From the NCBI GenBank assembly GCA_946902875.1, contig OX336340.1, positions 25,745,566 through 25,809,565 of the forward strand: DNA of 64,000 nucleotides, in the 5' to 3' direction. Position numbers and translations under genes: made by a program. This document shows, in pieces, positions 37,201-49,200 of the stretch. The notes beneath the pieces are model-generated. The model saw nothing but the letters and a program-made list of their open reading frames with translations, searched no databases and was not told where the DNA came from. How positions within the stretch are numbered: position 1 is the first letter of the stretch; the number at the start of each line of letters is the position of its first letter. Origin of the DNA: Nematopogon swammerdamellus. Its lineage: Eukaryota > Arthropoda > Insecta > Lepidoptera > Adelidae.

Positions 37201-40200
37201 TGAAAGCTGTCCATTTCAATATTACGAAAGGATCTGAATGTGATATTTTTGTAACTGTCTAGATTAATTTTTATATCAAACTTCGCGAGTATAAGGCCGT
37301 GGTCGCTGAGGTCTGGATTATGGATTACGGAAACTGATTTAAGATGCTCACTGGCATTAGTATATAGTATATCGATAAGTGTTCTAGAATTAGCTGTTAC
37401 TCGAGTGGGTTCTGTCACAACCTGTATCAGTCCGAACTGTTCAAAGGTTTCATTAACGCTTCTAGCGAGGGGTTTAGACTCATCGATCATGTTAACATTT
37501 AAGTCCCCGAGGAAAAACATATAATCAACAGTAGGTACTAGAGTTTCAAGTTGATCCGCGATTAGGTTGATAGCAGGGACAAGGTTTGCTGAAGGCGGGC
37601 GATATGCCGTACCTACTATACATGTGCATTTAGGAAGTTTCAGCTGCACCCACATGTGTTCAAGGCCTTCAACGAGTGTTTTTAATATTTTGTAATGGAG
37701 TGACTCCTTGATGTAGATACCTACGCCTCCTCCTTTGGTTTTAGTTCGGCGAGGGACATGGTGAAGTGAATAACCAGGGATATTAAATTCAGCCGTACTC
37801 TGGGATTCTTTTAGCCAAGTCTCGTTGATAAAGAGAAGGTCTAATTTAAGAGTAATAACCAAGGCATACAGCTCGTCGAAACCTGTGCCGAATGAACGCA
37901 AATTGAGTAGACCCATCGTTAAATTAGTTATTCGTTTTTCATTCATTTTCATAATTTATTAACAACAATTTACAATGCATGCAACATGTAAGTAATATGT
38001 ACACACACAAGTAATATTTTTTTATTATTTTTGTACAGACAGTTAATTTGAATGCTAACACATCACAAATTATTACCATGGCGTATTCAGCACTACCATA
38101 TAGCAACTCATACATATAGTAAACGTGGGCACAAAATAAGTTTATTTCCATATTATGAATATTATAATTATAGAAGGAAGAATAAACAAATGAGTAATAT
38201 AGATTAGTAAACCATAACACATATTTATAACATTCATTTATTAATATATATTCAGTAAAACAACACAATTCTGCACACATTAAATAGTAAACCCGTTTTC
38301 CATATACACTATTGGATTCACATGTTCCATCCCATTCGCATCTGTCGCCCGTCTCAGTCTGTGCTGAAACGAAACCGGTTTCAGTTGTAACCGCCTGACA
38401 GAGATAGTACCCCGACCAAGCAGCGTTCGTTACAATATCATTGCTTGTGAACGACGTTGATTGAGCGATAGTTAAAGTAGGTGGAATGTTTGGTTGTTGT
38501 TTTTTTGATTTGTGTTTGTATTGTTGTGATTGAAGTGGGTATGAATGTGGATATATAAATGAATGTTGAATAGACGTGTGCAGTAGGATTGGCAAGAATA
38601 GAATGTATGTGCGAGTGAGGTGATTATAGTATATGTGCGGTATATGGTTAGGTGTGTGAGTAAGGTGAGTAGTAGGTGTGTGCAATATTCTTATGTGAGT
38701 GTGACAGTGTGGGTGCCGTGCATTGGATTCACAAATGTGTCGAGTGAATGTTTTACATGTTTTCAGCGCTAGCTTATAGTATAACATAAGAATTGTGAAC
38801 TTAGTTATAATTATATAAGTTTGCATAGGTGGGTGGTTTGTTTCACACATTTGTGTAGCATTAGTCTTATTATTTATCTCCCAAGGCGTTTGAGCCGCGG
38901 GTTTTTGTTTTGTCTGCGGGCTTAGATGAGTCTGATGACGTGGATTCGGAGAAAATGCGAAATAAATCACTTTCATTTGCAATGCGCATCGCTGGAGCGT
39001 CGTCCTGTCGCCTCGCATATAGCCTACCGTCCTTCACCCATAGATACTTGAAACTGTTTTGCTTGGCTAGGGTCCGCGCTTTCTGAAAAAGCAGTCGGTT
39101 CGCATGTGTTAGGCGTTCGTTGATGTAGACTCGTTTGGGCGGTCCGGCCACGATGTCATCGGTCTTGACTCCCTTGCGTTCCCGTGCAGCCTTGAGGAGA
39201 GCGATCTTGGGCGCTTGTCGAGTCAGCCGCAGGACTATAGGGCGGGGGCGCTGTGGGTCGAGCGGCATACGTCGCTGTCCCGCACGCGATACGCTGACCA
39301 CGTCTGTCTCCAGCAGCTGGACGCTGATCTTAGCCGCAATTACAGACACAATGTGGCCCAGGTTTTCTCCAGCAGTCTCGGGGATGCCTATGATGTCGAC
39401 ATCATTCAGTATTGTCGTTTGCTCGCTCTCCTCTCTCATTCTCTCCAGCACGACGACTCGCTCGCGGAGTGCCGCGAGCTCGTTCTCCCGCGCTCGATCG
39501 CGCTCCTCGAGTTCCGTCAGTCGGCATAGCGCTGAGTTTAGGCCTTCCGTTGTTGCGTTCACTACACTTTGGCATGTCTCTAACGATGACTTGAAGTCCC
39601 TTATCCTGTCCTCTGCGGCCTTAAATTCACGCTGGAAGTTTTTTAGACTTTTGGTGAGAGCGTTTATTTCCTCGATGCTTATGGTTTTGTCTTCTTTATC
39701 GGGTGAGCTAGCTTGGGAGCCGGTGTGTGAACCAAGAGGGGACCCCGTGTGCCCCGGAGAAGAGTTTCTGGAGCGCGCCGGCGAGTTTACAGTGTTGTCG
39801 CGCGGTCTGCCTGACACGCACACCACACATTCCCATCGGGTTTTGGTCGAGCGAGTGCGTCCCGGAAGGAACGCGCAGGCGATGTGGTAGCTGTTGCCAC
39901 AAGTGCTGCAGGTCATCTTGTCTGCACCGGTCACCACTTGTTTGCAGGCTCCGCATAACAGTTTTGTGTTCTCCATAGTCTACGCCTACAGTTTATGTTT
40001 GTAAACAAACACGCGCGAATATTTGCGGGTAGGTAGTACTCACGGACGGCCGATTACACGGATGATATCAGCCTCTTATCTCAGCTGCACTAGTGTACTA
40101 AATCATGTATGACTTCCTTGTTGGCTTAACTTCACTATTAATGCTATTTATAGCACCATAACAACCTTTGAATTCGTCTATCAATATTATTTGTACAGTG

Positions 40201-43200
40201 AGCAACTACACTTCGTCGGCAGTGTTGCCAGATTTGATAATGTTTCAGATAATAAGCAAAATAAAATCGCATATATATGAATTTCGAGCCAAAAGAGAAT
40301 AAATTCATTGTCTATGTCAGCCTATGTCAAAATATGAAAAAGTAATGACATTTCTTTGAGCCCGATTTACACTTAGTAAGTAGAGTAGCGAGTTAAGTTG
40401 ATGTTCTATACCAGTGGTGCCCATACATTTTCCTATAAAGATCTACGAACAAAAAATTCAAGGTTGTGAGATCGAAACTTGTACCAAAAGTGTTCGTTGT
40501 TCAATTTATAGTAATTTTTGTTAGACTATTTATAATAAATTGTTCAAAGGGTATACTATGTATTTTTCTTATTTTAGGGCAAATAAACCTTAAGCCTACG
40601 TCTTGTTTCTAAAATACAATTAAAATAATTTTATAAATGAAACTGCATGGGGTGTAATTTATTCTTTTAATTAATAAAATTGAACCAATCTTGCTCTAAT
40701 GGAATTCACATCCTTGAAAGCTATGTTCATTACATCCTTTATATTTGTTACCATTGCGCTCCTTGCGGAAAACGACAACACCTGGAAAACGTTAGTTACC
40801 TACATCAAATATTATGAATTCTTTGATATTTATTCAAGTTACTTTTTGCTCTAAATATTTTCAGCGATCGACCTAAAAGCCTCTTGGGATCGACCGGTCG
40901 ATCGCGATCGACCGTTTGGGCACCACTGTTCTATACCAATAGTGAGACTATCGATACTAACAGTAAAACAAATAAAACAAAACGATAAAATAGTAACAAT
41001 ATCGATATCGACTCATCGATGACATATATCATCATCTGTCTATCTATCATCTATCTGTCTGTCTGCTTACTGTTTTCAAGGCTCATTTTCATTAGTTGTT
41101 CTGGAACTATTGCCGCGGTCGAGAGATACAGACTAAAAAGAAATTCGGAGCTGACGATAAAAGAGTAACAATATCGATAGGGCTAGAAACAATTCTGTCT
41201 GTCTGCCTACTGCTTTCAAGGCTTATTTTCATTGGTTGTTCTGGAACTACTGCCGCGGTCGAGAGACACAGACCAAAAATAAATTTGGAGCTGGCGATAA
41301 AACTGTCACTGTCGCTGTACACTGGCGGCCGTGGACAGGAAAACGGAGTGTGGGAAGACCACCCGCCAGGTGGGACGACGACATCAAATACGTCGGCGGA
41401 AAGCAGTGGTTCCGTATCGCTGAAGGCCGGGAGGACTGGAGGAAAATTGGAGAGGCGTATGTCCAGCAGTGGACGCTTACACGCTGACTGACTGACTGAT
41501 AAAACAGCAACAATATCGATAGGGCTTGAAACAATTAAAGTGGAAACACTGGTCACGGCTACTTTGTGAGTAGAGCACGGTCAATCTCGACATCAGCAGA
41601 ATGTTCAATTTGCTGTTCAGCAGATCCCAGCGTAAGTAGCCTATTTTAAGGAAAGAAAAAACTATATGAATAAGTCGTGACATTTCTTTGGTTGATTTCG
41701 TATATTATTTAATAAAAACTGCACTTGGCTGTATGGGCTCGACTTTCCAATTATTGGAAGAACGAAAATACTTTTTTTTTTGTTAACGTGATGCTTGTTT
41801 CTTTTATTTTGTTCGTCCATATTTGGTTCAAATTCTCAAATTACTACATGACACTGGCCAGAATGTATTAAAAAGACGATTGCAAAAAAAAAAAAAACCC
41901 CTAGGTTCAAATCATTTCAAATCGGTTTGTATGGAAGGAGTTGTGGCGTTTGTTTGGCCTTTGGAATGCCTAGAATTGTAAATAACGTTTGGTATTTTGG
42001 GTGTTGGTTGGGGTCACAGAGCAAAAAAGTCCGGTCTTCGCGGGCGGTGTGGCACGATCGTTGTTCTGTGGTTGGGGTAAAGGAAACGTAAAAAAAATTC
42101 TACTCTCTCTACTTCTTATAAATGGGAACGTCTGTCTGTATGTATGTAAGGTCCTGCTTGGAGTACTGCTCGCAACTGTGGGATGGCTCAGCCAAATACC
42201 AGCTTGCGCCTTTGGACTCGATCCAGCGTCGAGCCGTGCGACTTGTGGATGACCCCGACGTGTCCCGCGATCTAGAACCGCTGCAACTTCGTAGGGATGT
42301 CGGCGCCCTAAGCGTGTTCTATCGCTTATTCCACGGGGAGTGCTCGGAGGAGCTGTTTAACGCGATTCCGGCGTCCCCTTTCCACTTCCGTACAACGCGC
42401 ACTGGGCAGGGATTGCATTCCTATACGCTGGACTTACCGCGGATGCGTACAAATCGGTTCTGCAGATCCTTTCTCCACAGAACCGGCAAACTCTGGAACG
42501 CTCTACCTGCCCACATATTTCCCCCCAAGTATAGTCTCGGGTCCTTCAAGAGAGGCGTGAATGGGAACCTGTCAGGCCGGCATGGCATTCGCAGCCCCCG
42601 CCTGCGTCCGAATGTCCATGGGCGTCGCTAGACACCTTATGGGTGACTCGGCGCCACATGTCGCGCTTAGTATAAAAAAAATAATTATGTTTGAAGTAAA
42701 ATCTGGAACCACTGAAAAGATTTTGATGTAGTTTGCACCAATGGAAAGAGTAGGTAGTTCTTGAGGCTCACTATAGGATATATACCATCACGCTAAATAG
42801 CCATAGGGCTGAGCTGTATGTATCAAAGAAAGTATAGTATGGACAGGAGAGAGAGAGAATATAAGAGAAGCAAATTATTTATTATAATATTTGCGTTTAA
42901 TCTGATTTGCTATTAAACCGAGTCTACTGCGAGGGAAACCGCGGGCAAAAGCTAGTTTTTGTATAATAAGCAAAATAAAATCGCATATACTTGAATTTCG
43001 AGCCAAAAGAGAGCGAATTCATTGTCTATGTCAGCCTATGTCAAAATATGATAAAGTCGTGACATTTCTTTGAGCCCGATTTACACTTAGTAAGTAGAGT
43101 ACCGAGTTAAGTTAATGTTCTATACCAATAGTGAGACTATCGATATTAACAGTAAAACAAATAAAACATAAAACGATAAAATAGTAATACGCGACGATAT

Positions 43201-46200
43201 ACATATGGACTCTATCGATGACATATATCATCATTTGTCTATCTATCATCTATCTGTCTGTCTGCTTACTGTTTTTAAGGCTTATTTTCATTGGTTATTC
43301 TGGAACTACTGCCGCAGTCGAGAGACACAGACTAAAAAGAAATTTGGAATTTGATAAAACAGAATTAATATAAACAGGGCTTGAAACAATTAAAGTGGAA
43401 ACACTGGTCGCGGCTGCTTTGTGAGTAGAGCACGGTCAATCTCGACATCAGCAGATTCTTCAATTTGCTGTTCAGCAGATCCCAGCGTAATTAGCCTATT
43501 TTAAAAACTATATGAATAAGTCGTGACATTTCTTTGGTTGGGTTCGTATATCTATATTACAAAATCGAAAAACCAGAACGGGATAAACAAAACAAGACAG
43601 AGCGGGATGGCGCTCTACGAAACTTTTTTGCCACGTTTCTCCCAAACGGCGCACTATTTCTTGGGAATTTGAATGCAGTTCCATTCCTTGACCTCGGGAA
43701 TCACGAAAAACTTGAGAAAATATGATATCGGGTGTTTCATTTTTGTATAATAAGCAAAATAAAATCGCATGTTCGAGTTTCGAGTCAAAAGAAAGCGAAT
43801 GCCAGTGTTGCTGTTTATAGTCGTGACATTTCTTTGGTTGGTCCCGAGATTTAAGGCCTATTTACACTTAGTAAGTACACTAGCGAGTTAAGGTATACCA
43901 ATAGTCCGACTATCGAGGCAGAGGGAGAGGGAGAGAGAATATGAGAGAAGCGATAGTTTATTATAATACTAACTTTTGCCCGCGACTTCGTCCGCGTGGA
44001 TAACTGAACATGACGAATAATTCTTTCTATAATAATAACTCACTTGAAAATTAATCATTTGTGATACTAAATCCTAAAAAGTAAATAGTTAAACTGGAAG
44101 CACTGAAAATATTTATAAAAATCAAAAAAATATAATTTTTATTTCGTACTAAATTTTGAAATTGCTACGCGCCAGCACGGTGTAGGAAATGAATGGTGGG
44201 ATAACTCAGGAGAAAAAGTGAAGCAAGAATTGACGGCACCTTTTAGTTACAGCAGCTAGCACGGGCGCGCTGCAAACGCCTGTTTTCGACCAGGTTTGGA
44301 ATTCGTACGATTATTATCGTACTTGTACGATAATTATAACGATCGTATGATGCACGTTCGTAATGCTTCCAAATTCTGTACTGTAATCCAGGGGATGTAA
44401 GTAAATAAATCACAGAATAGTTCTTTTTTATTTATAATGTTTCATTTTATAATTTACTGAAACATTATATGTTTTATAATTTACTTGCTTTTTAATAAAT
44501 AAATTAGTTTAATATTAAATAAATCACAGATTATATTAATTATATATTATTTCTCTTTATTCACGTTTTTAAACTTTCATATTAATTTTACATACATTTT
44601 ACAAAAAGTAATAAAAATACACAAAATGAATACAAAATCAAAATAAAAACGGTAATTTCCGCCGGCGGCGGGAGACAAGCCTCCAAGCACACCGGCGGGT
44701 GCAGGCCGTGGCTACGGAGCTCTCCGAGACGACGCGAGGCAAGCTACGAGCGATAGGTGGTGGTACTAGACACGTAGGCCACCACCACCCCATCTCGGAG
44801 AGCTCCGTATCCGCCGGTCTGCGTAGCGAACGTCACGCAGCCCTTTCATCGTCTTCGCTCTTCGTGCGTGCGTCCCGATGCGCACTGTACCGCCACACCG
44901 GTAGCGGGGGCTGTAGACGGAGCACATATCTTATTATTATTATATTATATTATTATTTTTTTATCCATTTATTTCCACATTTCTTTTTATACAAATTTTA
45001 CATTTTTTTTTTTAATTAAAACCTAAAATTAATATAAAAACAAACGGAGTTTCCACCACCGGTGGCGGGGCGAGCCCAGGCTACCGATGGTCGGGTCCCA
45101 AAGAGAGGAACCTCCGGACGATGCGTGCAGTGTCGAGCAGGGCTGCCTTCTGGATCTGGCCCTTGACCCAACCACTCAGCGAGAGCCTCTTAAGGTGGTC
45201 ATCGAGGCTCTTCGCTATCAGCCCATGCGCTGATACGACTATGGGCACAACGATCGTCGAGTCGACGGGCCACATTTTGGTAACCTCGTGCTGCAGATCC
45301 AGATACTTCAGCATCTTCTCTGCTTCCTTACTGACGAGGTTACCATCGTGCGGCACGGCGATATCGACGAGCGTTGCACGCCTCGCCTCCCGGTCCACTA
45401 TCACAATATCAGGTCTATTCGCAAGAATAGTCCTATCTGTAATAATGGACCGGTCCCAGTAGAGTGTGACATGACCGTTCTCGAGAACTGGCGGTGGATT
45501 GTACTTATAGTAAGGCACCTCGGTACCCACAAGGTTGAACTTTAAGGCAAGTTGCTGGTGGATAATCCTGGCTACTAGGTTGTGTCTATGCAGATACTCG
45601 GTGTTGGCAAGCTGCGAACAACCGGAAATCACATGTCTATTATATTATATTATATTATTATTATAGAATTTATATTTTATTTTGTAGTTAGTTTTTATTT
45701 TTTAGCAGTTTTTAGTTATAGTTTTTTTATTTTATTTTATAGGTAGTTTAAGTTTATTTAATAAGTTTAATTTATTACTGTCAAATTTATATTAATAAAA
45801 CACAAATGTCATTGGGTCAGAAGAATCACAGAACACATGTTTTACATAATTTATCAATTAGTCATCAATTAGGCCGGAAATAACAGTGAACGCAGCCTTC
45901 AATTTCGTGGTGGGGAAGGGGCGAAGATCTCCGCGAAACTAGTAGGTAGCTGTGAGTCGAGCTCAGCAACAGATACGGAAATTTACGCGGATTATTAAAC
46001 TCGCTGGTAGCTTAGCGCGATAGAGCTTGCCTAAGACCCGATAGGTCGTCGTTTCAAATCTTGAAGTAAAAATGTTTTTTTATATCGTGGGCAAATATTT
46101 ATATATCATGGGAAAGTGGTCAAGTTCGAGTCGAGCTCGCGTAAAGAGGGTTCCGTACCATCCCGTTTTCTGTGAGAACTAGAAGGCTTAGGATTTTTTG

Positions 46201-49200
46201 ACGAAACTTCGTCATGAACTTATGTTTTGGTCATAACTCGAGAACCAGTGGTGCTAGACCCATCGTGTTGGTACTCAAACTTCAAGTCTCGGTGAGATCT
46301 AGCCATCTGTCACGTGAACTTCTGTGTTGGTCATAACTCGAGAACCACTGGTGCTAGATCCATCGTGTTGGTACTCAAACTTCAGGTCTCGGTAAGATCT
46401 ATCCACTAACTAACTAACTTCAGGTATCGTAACTCGAGACCTGAAGTTTGGGTTTTTTTTAATTTTTTTTTGTTTAATCCGGTATGGATGCTTGTGTCGG
46501 AAGGGCCAAGGCGCATGCTCCGACCAACCAATATCATCTCTGATAAGGTAGGTGCCATATCGGAGACTTCCCTGGATTGCTGGCTATACTGGACTAGAGC
46601 AGAACACAACCGAGGCGGCTATGCGGCCATCTTACATCCAGTACGATGGTACCAACCCAGTCGGCTACAATTTGAGCCTACCACCTAGTAAGGGGCAAGG
46701 GAAGGGACCTACAGAAGCGGCAGGTGTAGATATGCACGTAATTTTTTTCGTCAGAAAAAACTCGTTGGTACACGCCGACCGGATTCGAACCGAGGACCTC
46801 TCGCATGAGAAGCCGATGCCCAAACCACTCGGCCACCCGCCGCTTACCAACCGTACCAACACAATGGGTCTAGCACCAGTGGTTCTCGAGTTATGACCAA
46901 AACAAAAGTTCATGACGAAGTTTCGTCAAAAAACCCTAAGCCTTCTAGTTCTCACAGAAAACGGGATGGTATGGAACCCTCTTTACGCGAGCTCGACTCG
47001 AACTTGACCACTTTCCCAAGACATATACATATTTGCCCATGATATATAAAAAACAAAGTTAAAAACTTCAAGATTAGAACCGACGACCTATCGGGTCGTT
47101 AGCACGCTCGTTCCCGTTGAGCTACACGCCACTTTACTACTGGGGCCAATTTTCGTATCGCTTGCTGGAGCTTGTGCGTCAAAGATTTAGCGCTATCGCG
47201 ATCACAGAGCGAACCGACGTACGTCCGACTAGCACAATGACCCGCGCGGGACTGGCGGGGCGGGAGGCGAGGATCGCACGGACCGCGCGGCGAAATCTGC
47301 CGCTTGTACGAAAAATTGGGGTATTTAATTTTATTCATTATGACGCGTTATGTATAAACATGAAAAGACAAAAATAATCCGGCAGAATTCTTGAGAAAAA
47401 ATTATGTACATTTTTGTGTAAGTCTCGTATTGAAACATGTCTAATTTTCCAGAACATTCAATTTGAAAGTATGATAACCTTATTTTTTGAAATTTATTTA
47501 ACACCTTTTCCAAAATAATAAAATTGTTTTGAAACGTAGACTTTGTTAAAGACCAATGCATAAGATATATTTTTATAGATTTTTTATGTTTTCCAATAGC
47601 TCTAAATTTTTTTTTAAAGTTGACCTATTTCTCAATTTGACCCCTATTCCCGCCTTAATCAGTTTGTATCATTTTGTTCAGCGTCCGATAATTTTGCCCC
47701 AAATAGCATCATTTTCGACTTCGCGTACGATGATTTTTAGTGACCTCGCATCCAACCTTGACTTTGACGTCACTACATGACTTTTCGTCCTATGTAAGTG
47801 TCGTCTTTTTTGGCTTCAATCTGTCGCTAACCATTCTTCACCGTCCTTTCCTACATCGTGGCGCCAGTAAATATTTTGCAACGTGTCAATGCGTATATAC
47901 ATAATCTATGCGTGGTACGACCGGTTGCTCGCCTCCCCCCTCGGCGACACACCGCCCCCGCCCCGCAACACCGGGCACGCGCGACGCAGGGCGGCGGCGC
48001 GGCACTGTGACGCGGCGCTACGGCGCGGCGGCGCGCCGCGGCGCACTATGGGGCTTCTTGTATGGAAGCGCGGAAAAAAGTCCATAACTTCTAAAGTATT
48101 TGAGATATTCAAATTATTTTTTCTTTGAAATTAATGTTTCCTATAGCCGCTTCATATGACATCAAATACGGTGTTGCCACAGAAAACTGAAAATATACAT
48201 GAAAATTGACTTCAGTCAAGAGCGTTCGATTCCACTAATGCATTTTGTAGATAATATGTCGTGAAAAATAACACATTTATCTCAAATACTGTCAAGCGGC
48301 CTCAAACTGAGACCTTGTCAACAAATTCTAGTCATAAGAATATACATACAGTAATATAAAATTAAAAACTTAGTCCTCTAAAAGTGCGCTTACATCATCA
48401 CCTATATTTCTATCTTTTACTTTTTTGAAAATGGGCCTAAGGTGTGCCATCACAGGGTCTGATGACGTCATCATAAGGTTCATGACATCCTCATTAGTAG
48501 CCACTTTGCTGCACTTTCTGGAGTGTCGCATGCGATATTTCTTGTAGTCCTTGTTTCGGGATTCTTGTGCTTCCTCCGACTGAGAACCGACAGGAAAAAT
48601 GCAGTTCTCCACAATGGCCTCTCCATGTATGAGTATTTTGTGCACCGTGGATGGCATATTGTACCATTCATACAGGGACACGAACTTCTTTGCCGTCTCG
48701 AGGCAATATGCGCCGAATTTGTTCGAGTTGTTTGTTCGAAATGTGTAAGTTTGAAGTCTTGTAAATGATGCATTTGCAGGTATTTGCAGCTGGATTTGCT
48801 TTTATCTATTAAAGTACATACTATCAGGATAACGTCAGTATGCATGAGCACTTGGAGGCAAATGGAGGCAAAAATATACGCCCAAGAGTTCTAAAAAACA
48901 TATGGAATTTCGACTATGTAACAAAAAAAAATTATTTTTGAAAACTCAACAATTATATTCATATTTGATTTACGTGTATTTATTGAGCATAAGATTTGCT
49001 TTGAGAAAAAAAATTACCATAGATATCTAGACAACGGATCCTGAAAATAAAAATTGGCATTTTCTTGCACGTGAATGCAATCAGTTGCGCAACAACGGCC
49101 TTCCCTGACTTTGCGACTCTGTAGAAAAAAAAGTATGTGTCAAAACAGAACCATAGTCAGGATTTCAATGTAGTGTTTATATAGTTATTATTATATATAT

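Larger units (their letters stand above)
34196..40248 (-). mobile_element. Near-complete 6.05 kb non-LTR retrotransposon (CR1/Jockey-type)
   Basis: On the - strand the order is 5'UTR (40248-39977), ORF1 (39976-38870), a bridging ORF (39018-37939), ORF2 endonuclease (37952-36726) and reverse transcriptase (36772-35081), then 3'UTR. The element ends in an (ATT)n-like tail at about 34196-34225. Borders come from comparison with the uninterrupted repeat at 43735-43765, where 'tttttgtataataagcaaaa' is continuous. In the occupied locus 'ataata' is present on both sides (34190-34195, 40249-40254), a likely 6-bp or longer target duplication. ORF2 has a frame break at an A8 run, so this copy looks recently dead. 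Confidence 0.85.
40249..41720 (+). repeat. Duplicated block P, copy 1 (interrupted)
   Basis: Matches 42960-43560 over 'aataagcaaaataaaatcgc', 'gtctatgtcagcctatgtca', 'cacttagtaagtagag', 'gttctggaactattgccg' and 'tgctgttcagcagatcccag'. Copy 1 contains three things copy 2 lacks: the LINE at its left edge, a hAT MITE (40412-40928) and an extra RTE-bearing segment (about 41170-41500). A truncated third copy starts at 43743. Confidence 0.85.

Noticed and set aside
39135..39890. 251-codon + strand ORF
   Set aside because: Antisense of LINE ORF1, which has a clear zinc finger and coiled coil.
46775..46844. True tRNA gene (Ser/Leu-like), - strand
   Set aside because: A and B boxes are good, but the acceptor stem does not close and the sequence continues into a SINE body shared with other copies.
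48003..48009. CACTGTG, the complement of the V(D)J heptamer, 35 bp outside the Transib end
   Set aside because: A seven-base match in GC-rich DNA is expected by chance and lies outside the target duplication.
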